From positions 1 to 10,832 of the forward strand of contig RPPD01000030.1 of NCBI GenBank assembly GCA_003818675.1: 10,832 nucleotides of DNA, read 5' to 3'. The notes beneath the pieces are model-generated. The model had not been told where the DNA came from. It did no database searches and saw only the letters and a list, made by a program, of their open reading frames with translations. Positions 6,243 through 10,832 of the stretch are shown piece by piece (within the stretch, counting starts at the first letter, position 1; each line of letters begins with the position of its first letter). Source of the stretch: Spirochaetaceae bacterium. GTDB lineage: Bacteria > Spirochaetota > Spirochaetia > SZUA-6 > RPPD01. The translations under genes were made by a program, and so were the position numbers.

Positions 6243-7484
6243 TCAAAAAATCATTGTGGAGAAATAGTCTTCAATTGTTTCAGCCCGTCTTATGAGCTTC
6301 ACGCTTTTGTCTTCCTGAAGCAGCATCTCCGCTGACCTGAGTTTGCCGTTGTAGTTAAAGCCCATGGCATAACCGTGCGCGCCTGCATCGTGAATGACCA
6401 CCAGGTCGCCAGGCTCTATTTCCGGAAGCTCGCGCTGTATGGCGAACTTGTCATTATTTTCGCACAGTGAACCTGTGACATCGTATACTTTTGTTTTTGG
6501 CGCATTTTCCCTGCCCAATACAGTTATGTGGTGATAGGCGCCATATAACGCCGGTCTCATGAGATTGGCCATGCAGGCGTCAAGACCAACATACTCGCGG
6601 TATATATCCTTCTTGTGAAGCACCCTTGAGACGAGATAACCGTATGGTCCTGTGATGTAGCGACCGCACTCAGTAAAAATTTTCATTGGGTCAAGCCCTG
6701 CGGGCTTGATGATTTCGTCATATGCCGCTTTTACCTCGCGACCCAGAGCTTCTATGTCTACCGGTTCCTGTTCAGGCTTGTACGGGATACCTATTCCGCC
6801 GGAGAGGTTGACGAATTCCAGCCTGATATCGATGGTTTTCTTCAGTTCCACCGCAAGTTCAAAGAGCATACGGGCAGTTTCCACGTAATGGTTCCTGTCA
6901 AGATCATTTGAAATGATAAACGAATGAATCCCAAAGCGCTTTACGCCCATTTTCTTGACCCGGGCATAACCCTCAAATAGTTGTTCCCTGGTAAAGCCGT
7001 ACTTGGATTCCACGGGATTTCCTATTATGGAGTTCCCGGTTCTGCGTGGACCTGGATTGTAGCGCAAGCAGATGATCTCGGGCATTCCAGCTTGTTTGGC
7101 GAGAAAATCTATGTGGGAAATATCATCAAGATTGATGATGGCGCCGAGCTCACGAGCCTTGACGAATTCAACCGCAGGCGTATCATTGGAGGTGAACATG
7201 ATATTTTCACCCAGGATGCCGGTTTTCTCCGAGAGAATAAGCTCGGGAAGGGAACTGCAGTCTGTTCCAAAGCCCTCGGCCTTCAAAATTGACAGAATAG
7301 CCGGGTTGGGTGTTGCCTTAACGGCAAAATATTCCCTGAAGCCAGGTGCCCACTTGAATGCAACGAGAAACTTCCTGGCATTCTCCCGAATGGCTTTTTC
7401 ATCGTAAATATGAAATGGTGTGGGGTATTTTTCTGTGATTTTCTCAATTTCCTGTTTGGAAAATGGGAGTTTTTTTGTGTTCAT
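6243..7484 (-). CDS. lysA: Diaminopimelate decarboxylase, alternative clade (413 aa)
   Basis: Decarboxylates meso-diaminopimelate to L-lysine with PLP, the last lysine-pathway step. It is a fold-type III enzyme: alanine-racemase-like barrel then C-terminal beta domain. Visible marks are the PLP lysine Lys56 in YFAVKATPNP, the segment GTDCSSLPEL, the motif Gly185-Ile-His-Ser with Ser192 where canonical enzymes read HIGS, Asn226-Leu-Ser-Gly-Gly, Glu272-Cys-Gly-Arg275 in place of EPGR, and Gly338-Ser-Leu-Cys341-Glu342 with the catalytic cysteine contributed across the dimer. These substitutions match a LysA clade I recall from Bacteroidetes and Clostridia, so they do not mean inactivity. Activity on a related amino acid (ornithine, arginine or carboxynorspermidine type) is a lesser alternative. 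The start is supported by AAGGAA nine bases upstream and the promoter at 7526-7554. ridA follows in the same operon. Confidence 0.88.
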   Translation of the reverse strand: MNTKKLPFSKQEIEKITEKYPTPFHIYDEKAIRENARKFLVAFKWAPGFREYFAVKATPNPAILSILKAEGFGTDCSSLPELILSEKTGILGENIMFTSNDTPAVEFVKARELGAIINLDDISHIDFLAKQAGMPEIICLRYNPGPRRTGNSIIGNPVESKYGFTREQLFEGYARVKKMGVKRFGIHSFIISNDLDRNHYVETARMLFELAVELKKTIDIRLEFVNLSGGIGIPYKPEQEPVDIEALGREVKAAYDEIIKPAGLDPMKIFTECGRYITGPYGYLVSRVLHKKDIYREYVGLDACMANLMRPALYGAYHHITVLGRENAPKTKVYDVTGSLCENNDKFAIQRELPEIEPGDLVVIHDAGAHGYAMGFNYNGKLRSAEMLLQEDKSVKLIRRAETIEDYFSTMIF

Positions 7485-7500
7485 GGATTTTTTTCCTTGT

Positions 7501-7510
7501 CAGTATACTG
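7501..7510. repeat. 10-bp palindrome in the lysA leader
   Basis: CAGTATACTG is a perfect palindrome that would fall about 10-20 bases into the lysA transcript. It lies five bases from the larger palindrome at 7516-7533. It could be a secondary operator half or chance. Confidence 0.35.
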
Positions 7511-7515
7511 GAACA

Positions 7516-7533
7516 GGTATGTTCAAACATACC
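7516..7533. promoter_or_regulatory. Candidate operator: 18-bp palindrome over the lysA -10
   Basis: GGTATGTT and AACATACC are exact 8-bp inverted arms separated by CA. The right arm covers the -10 hexamer of the lysA promoter, so a bound dimer would block RNA polymerase. Half-site centres are 10 bp apart, one helical turn, as for many helix-turn-helix dimers. The regulator is not identifiable from the motif. Confidence 0.55.
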
Positions 7534-7554
7534 CAAAATATGTGAAACCGTCAA
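7526..7554 (-). promoter_or_regulatory. Sigma-70 promoter of lysA-ridA
   Basis: On the minus strand TTGACG (7549-7554) is followed after 17 bp by TATGTT (7526-7531). The start would be near 7519, giving a leader of about 35 nt with the AAGGAA ribosome binding site. Confidence 0.6.
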
Positions 7555-7606
7555 GAAACGGGAAGATTTAATAGTAGAAAAAAATATGAGGTTGGTTTCC
7601 AAGCCC

Positions 7607-7635
7607 TTGACTTTCAGGCATTATCCAGGTATTTT
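7607..7635 (+). promoter_or_regulatory. Candidate sigma-70 promoter in the lysA-glycosyltransferase gap
   Basis: TTGACT (7607-7612) lies 17 bp from TATTTT (7630-7635). The -35 and flanking bases CTTGACTTTCAG (7606-7617) are identical over 12 bases to the -35 region of the glutaredoxin promoter (30-41). Transcription would start near 7642 and run into the hairpin at 7667-7694. Confidence 0.45.
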
Positions 7636-7666
7636 AAAGCCACTCTAAATCTGGGCTGATGCATGG

Positions 7667-7694
7667 ATCTCTCATGGCAGTGGGAGGTTTTTTT
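7667..7694 (+). terminator. Terminator-like hairpin with no gene upstream
   Basis: ATCTCTCA (7667-7674) pairs with TGGGAGGT (7681-7688) as an 8-bp stem including two G-T wobbles, with a 6-nt loop TGGCAG. Seven T follow (7688-7694). Nothing is annotated upstream on this strand back to lysA, which points away. It would end a very short RNA or attenuate a leader of the glycosyltransferase gene. Confidence 0.5.
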
Positions 7695-7787
7695 ATCCTG
7701 ATTTTCCCGTGGCAGGGGTAGTCAGGGAGCATAAACTGCATCGACTTCGCAATAGAGAAATAATTATGAGCAACGCTTTTTTGATGA

Positions 7788-7809
7788 AAGACCGTTTTCT
7801 TGCGGTCTT
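7788..7809. repeat. Small hairpin in the glycosyltransferase upstream region
   Basis: AAGACCG (7788-7794) and CGGTCTT (7803-7809) are exact 7-bp inverted arms with an 8-nt loop. There is no T run. The hairpin lies 70 bp before the glycosyltransferase start and could be a leader structure. Confidence 0.4.
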
Positions 7810-7879
7810 CGACACAGTTCATCTACTCTGCTAGCATCTCCGGTTAGTTTATTGTTCTCGCACAAGGAGCGGTATATAA

Positions 7880-9376
7880 ATGCGTATCGATAAATTTATA
7901 ATGTCATATCCAGGGCTCAGCCAGCGAATCCTGGAAATTCTTCCAGGTTTCGTAAGCTGGAACCTCATTCTCTTTCCCTTCTGGGGAGCGCTTGTTTTTC
8001 CCGATATCGTGGCTCTTTTTGTGCTGCTTTTCAATCTCTACTGGGTATATCGCTCGTTCTCCATTGCCATTCGCATGCTCCGGTCCTATGCCAGGATATG
8101 CAAAAGCAAAAAAATGGATTTCATGGCCAAAGTCAGACAGAATTCAGCCTGGGAAAAACTGCACCATGTAATAGTGATTCCCACGTACAAGGAGCCTGAA
8201 CACATACTGGAGCGGACCCTGCAAAGTCTTGCCGAGCAGGATTTTCCTGCTGGTCAGATCATTCCTGTTATTGCCTTTGAAAAACGGGCTGGCGAGGAAA
8301 TCAATGCCAACCGGGAGTATCTGCTTAGAACCAGGTTTAAAGACACATTTGCCGCGCTTTTGTTTTCATATCATCCCGGCAACATCGCAGGCGAGGTGAA
8401 GGGCAAGTCCTCCAATTGCGCGTGGGCCGCCAGGACTTTCAATGAAATGCTTGACTCGCACCCCGAGTGGGACGAGGAGTGCATGACAATATCCTCCGCG
8501 GACGCTGATGTGGTTTTTCACCAAAAACATTTTGCTGCGGTCGCGGAAAAATTCCTTGCCAGCCATAAACAACACCGCGAGATTTACCAGGGCGCGCTGA
8601 TGTTTTACAACAATATAGAGAAGATTCCCCTGCCCATGAGGGTTTTCAACAGGCTCACAACCGCCTTCAACATCTCTACACTCGTATATTCCAAACGGCT
8701 CATCAACTTTTCCACCTACACCATGAGCTGGAAACTTCTCAAAGAGGTTGGATTCTGGGATGCAGATGTGATCCCGGAAGATTACCGAATTTTCTTCAAG
8801 ACATATTTTGCCACAGGAGGCGAGGTAAATGTCGTGCCGGTGTTCCTGCCGGTCTTTGCTGACGCGGCGGAGTCAAGGGGTTTCTGGAACACGTTCGTCA
8901 ACACCTATGAGCAGGTCAAGCGATGGGCATGGGGTGCGAGCGATGACGCCTATATAATAAAGAACGCAATCCTGGACAAACGCGCTCCTGGGCGCGACAA
9001 AGCCCTGCGTGTGTTAAAAGTGCTTGAAGACCATTTCCTGTGGCCAGTGAACTGGTTTGTGCTCACATTTGGCGCGCTCGCTCCGCATCTTTTACGCTCA
9101 GATTACAGTTACACTTTTTTTGGTTTTGAGCTTTCCTTTATCACCTTTATCCTCATGAACATCAGCCTATTCTGCGTATTCGCGATCATTTTCATTGATC
9201 TGCGATTGCGGCCCGCATGCAAGAACTATCCGCTCTGGCGCAAGGTGCTTACCAGTTTTGGTTTTCTGCTCATTCCGGTTGTGGGGCTTTTCTTCGCCGC
9301 GCTTCCGGGATTGAATGCTCACACCCGTCTTATTTTCGGGCGCTACCTGGAATACAGGGTGACTGAGAAGATGTAA
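7880..9376 (+). CDS. Membrane glycosyltransferase family 2, cellulose-synthase-like (498 aa)
   Basis: Probably adds sugars from a nucleotide sugar to a growing glycan at the inner face of the cytoplasmic membrane. Two N-terminal helices (about 24-40 and 42-62) precede the GT-A domain. That domain shows the nucleotide-binding start Ile-Pro101-Thr-Tyr-Lys-Glu105, KGKSSNCAWAAR, Asp208-Ala-Asp210 (DxD metal site), Pro299-Glu300-Asp301 (likely catalytic base) and Gln345-Val-Lys-Arg348-Trp349 (QxxRW, typical of processive synthases). Three C-terminal hydrophobic segments lie at about 386-405, 413-440 and 457-478. Start is supported by AAGGAG ten bases upstream. There is no PilZ domain, so no built-in c-di-GMP control, and no bcsB-like partner nearby. 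The sugar product is unknown. The next gene follows after 54 bp with no terminator between, so co-transcription with the J-domain gene is possible. Confidence 0.9.
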   Translation: MRIDKFIMSYPGLSQRILEILPGFVSWNLILFPFWGALVFPDIVALFVLLFNLYWVYRSFSIAIRMLRSYARICKSKKMDFMAKVRQNSAWEKLHHVIVIPTYKEPEHILERTLQSLAEQDFPAGQIIPVIAFEKRAGEEINANREYLLRTRFKDTFAALLFSYHPGNIAGEVKGKSSNCAWAARTFNEMLDSHPEWDEECMTISSADADVVFHQKHFAAVAEKFLASHKQHREIYQGALMFYNNIEKIPLPMRVFNRLTTAFNISTLVYSKRLINFSTYTMSWKLLKEVGFWDADVIPEDYRIFFKTYFATGGEVNVVPVFLPVFADAAESRGFWNTFVNTYEQVKRWAWGASDDAYIIKNAILDKRAPGRDKALRVLKVLEDHFLWPVNWFVLTFGALAPHLLRSDYSYTFFGFELSFITFILMNISLFCVFAIIFIDLRLRPACKNYPLWRKVLTSFGFLLIPVVGLFFAALPGLNAHTRLIFGRYLEYRVTEKM

Positions 9377-9430
9377 AAACCCTGGCCTTGCCTCTACAGG
9401 TGATCTGACCTATTATGGGTTGTAGCGGCC

Positions 9431-10273
9431 ATGGCTGACATTGAAACCCTGATCAGAAAAAACTCTATCGTAAAGCGCCTCATAGCCGAGGGAAACCTTT
9501 CGCAGGAATACCTGAAAAAGATATTCAGAAATCTCTGTAAAATTACCCACCCTGATCTGGATAAAAAGCCTGGTGAGGAAGCAGGCCGGGAAGAGGCTGG
9601 CGCCGCGTTCATCAGGCTCAAGGACGAATACGAGGAAGCCAAATCAAACCTCGAGCGGCTCCAGTCATATCTTCTGGGAAACGGACGAGGCGGGGATGTA
9701 CTTGGCGCAAGGGACATAGAGCGCATGTTTTATGACAGCTTGAGGCACTACCTTGCCGCTGGACTTTATTCAGTGCGCATGAGAATCAGGCCTGAGCTCA
9801 AAAAGAGAAACGAACTCATTCTCCGCGAAATAGTCTACTGGGCAAAACTCCATGATCCGGTTTTTATTGGCGTGTTCCTGATTTACAACAAGACGTACTT
9901 GCGCAGGTTTTCCGAGTGGCAGAGAAGGGACAATCTCATCAAGGCCCAGAAGCTCTTCCAGCGGGGTTTCTCCACGACAGTTGAATACGCAGGCAACAAA
10001 AGCCCGCATACCCTGCGTACTGCCCGCCTCTGTTTTTCTGACGCAACATCCCTTGCAGGCTCGCTAAAAACGCATCCGCTTGCCAGGTCAATACTTGAGT
10101 GCATCATATGGTTTCAGGCAGAACTTGACCGTCTTTCAGGAAAAAAAGATGTTAAAGGCGGTGAAGCAGAAAGCCCGCAAGCTCTTGAACCTGAAACTGA
10201 GACTGTTGATAACGAACCGGAATACCCGGAACCTGAATTGCCGGATGATGACAGTCAAAATGGCGAGTCCTAA
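9431..10273 (+). CDS. J-domain (DnaJ-like) protein with acidic C-terminal tail (280 aa)
   Basis: A likely Hsp70 (DnaK) co-chaperone, stimulating DnaK ATPase for specific clients. The J-domain signature His40-Pro-Asp42 sits after a basic helix II (residues 26-38, YLKKIFRNLCKI) and before helix III (about 55-75, AFIRLKDEYEEAKSNL). The family opening DxYxxLG is replaced by an unrelated N-terminal helix. There is no Gly/Phe region, no zinc-finger repeats and no DnaJ C-terminal domain, so it is a type III (class C) J-protein rather than DnaJ. Residues about 85-235 form an unrecognised helical, basic and aromatic domain. Residues about 245-280 are acidic and proline-rich, probably disordered. No Shine-Dalgarno site precedes the ATG. 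It is followed 11 bp later by the zincin gene, which may be its client or partner (inference). Confidence 0.8.
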   Translation: MADIETLIRKNSIVKRLIAEGNLSQEYLKKIFRNLCKITHPDLDKKPGEEAGREEAGAAFIRLKDEYEEAKSNLERLQSYLLGNGRGGDVLGARDIERMFYDSLRHYLAAGLYSVRMRIRPELKKRNELILREIVYWAKLHDPVFIGVFLIYNKTYLRRFSEWQRRDNLIKAQKLFQRGFSTTVEYAGNKSPHTLRTARLCFSDATSLAGSLKTHPLARSILECIIWFQAELDRLSGKKDVKGGEAESPQALEPETETVDNEPEYPEPELPDDDSQNGES

Positions 10274-10284
10274 CGGAGGAGACA

Positions 10285-10832
10285 ATGACAAATGAGATGA
10301 TAAAAGAACAACTCCTGAAACTTAAGGCCGATGCCCAGGATTTCACTGTTATCATGACTGGAAAGAAGAGCAGTAAAGTGAATGGCCTGTACAAGCCCTT
10401 TACCAGGGAAATCCTCCTCCACAACAAAAACTTCACCGATGACAACCAGCTCATGTACACGGCCATCCACGAGTTTGCGCACCACCTCCAGTTTACCAGG
10501 CTTCTTACTCCTGGTGTCGCCAGGTTTCATACATCGCAGTTCTGGAGCATTTTTCACGAACTCCTTTTTGAGGCCGAGCGGATGGAAATTTACCAGAACA
10601 TATTTCTCTCAAATAAAGATTTTTTGGAACTGACAGAGCGTATAAAGCGCGATTTTATCACCGAGCATGGCAGGCTCATTACCGAGTTTGGCGAGGTGCT
10701 CCTGCAGGCACATGAACTCTGCGACAAGTACAGTGTTAGTTTTGACGACTATGTAAACCGTGTGCTGAAGATCAAGCATTCGCACGCACAGAGCATGATC
10801 AGGATTTCCAATATGGAACTTGATCCCTCGCT
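10285..10832 (+). CDS. Putative HExxH zinc metalloprotein, SprT/YgjP-like (partial, C-terminus beyond the window)
   Basis: The frame is open from the ATG to the window edge: 182 full codons. It carries His62-Glu63-Phe-Ala-His66-His67 in an AIHEFAHHLQF helix, the zincin signature in which two His bind zinc and Glu is the catalytic base. Sixteen residues after His66 comes His82-Thr-Ser-Gln-Phe86-Trp87. This recalls the HxxxFW segment that supplies the third zinc ligand in SprT, WLM and YgjP (DUF45) proteins, so I infer that superfamily, though not a specific member. Residues 90-182 are charged and helical, with EAERMEIYQN near 96-106. There is no signal peptide or membrane helix, so it is probably cytoplasmic. 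The start is set by GGAGGA (10275-10280) four bases upstream. It lies 11 bp after the J-domain gene, indicating coupled expression. The substrate is unknown. Confidence 0.75.
   Translation, partial: MTNEMIKEQLLKLKADAQDFTVIMTGKKSSKVNGLYKPFTREILLHNKNFTDDNQLMYTAIHEFAHHLQFTRLLTPGVARFHTSQFWSIFHELLFEAERMEIYQNIFLSNKDFLELTERIKRDFITEHGRLITEFGEVLLQAHELCDKYSVSFDDYVNRVLKIKHSHAQSMIRISNMELDPS

Larger units (their letters stand above)
7485..7879. other. 395-bp divergent intergenic region between lysA and the glycosyltransferase
   Basis: The lysA half (7485-7554) holds its ribosome binding site, promoter and palindromes. The middle holds a plus-strand promoter-like pair (7607-7635) and a terminator-like hairpin (7667-7694). 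The right part holds a 7-bp hairpin (7788-7809) and an AAGGAG site (7864-7869) for the next gene. I see no tRNA, recognised riboswitch or convincing coding frame. No clear promoter is visible directly before the glycosyltransferase. Confidence 0.7.

Noticed and set aside
7659..7721. 20-residue hydrophobic frame spanning the terminator hairpin in the lysA-glycosyltransferase gap
   Set aside because: No Shine-Dalgarno site, and the T run of the hairpin encodes the FF; likely chance. A leader peptide would need an RBS and a control codon run.
7704..7726. Sigma-54-like TGGCA segment upstream of the glycosyltransferase
   Set aside because: The matching -12 GC element is absent at the needed spacing.
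7766..7834. 22-residue frame MSNAFLMKDRFLAVFDTVHL... before the glycosyltransferase
   Set aside because: Weak start context, no homologue I recognise, and overlap with a hairpin; not enough to call a gene.
7880..9376. Bacterial cellulose synthase BcsA
   Set aside because: It shares the GT2 motifs, but it is shorter, lacks a PilZ domain and has no bcs partner genes; only a general GT2 call is justified.

Overview
The window looks like a chromosomal segment from a moderate-GC bacterium. A spirochaete (Treponema/Spirochaeta-like) is my best guess. It rests on remembered family resemblance of the FPTGTR acyltransferase, the alternative-clade diaminopimelate decarboxylase and the sensor-less chemotaxis receptor, not on a marker gene, so treat it as moderate-to-low confidence. 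There are no rRNA or tRNA genes, CRISPR arrays, insertion sequences or phage genes that I can see. Most of the window is ordinary, densely packed core genes.

Layout. (1) 31-322: a one-gene glutaredoxin unit (+) behind a near-consensus sigma-70 promoter rich in palindromes. (2) 379-2732 (-): a methyl-accepting chemotaxis protein followed by a PlsC/GPAT-like acyltransferase. A terminator overlaps the end of the receptor gene, just before the acyltransferase. (3) 2918-5333 (+): nucleoside diphosphate kinase and an M3B oligoendopeptidase with a lysine-rich tail, 13 bp apart and divergent from the receptor. (4) 5356-5833: two back-to-back perfect 18-bp inverted repeats, then a near-consensus promoter, a strong ribosome binding site, an 85-residue three-helix membrane protein and a clean intrinsic terminator. 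(5) 5844-7554 (-): lysA then ridA, with an 18-bp palindrome over the lysA -10. (6) 7485-7879: a 395-bp gap holding the lysA promoter on one strand and, on the other, a promoter-terminator pair with no convincing gene between. (7) 7880-10832 (+): a membrane GT2 glycan synthase, a J-domain protein and the start of an HExxH zincin running off the right edge.

How the genes fit together. lysA-ridA makes biochemical sense: RidA clears reactive enamines/imines made by PLP enzymes, and LysA is PLP dependent. The J-domain/zincin pair is 11 bp apart with a strong ribosome binding site between, so the two are probably made together; an Hsp70 adaptor paired with a SprT/YgjP-like metalloprotein is the least familiar coding arrangement here. 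The best non-coding candidates are the twin hairpins at 5356-5455, the possible short RNA at about 7642-7694 and the lysA operator. I see no defence system or other clearly new multi-gene machine.
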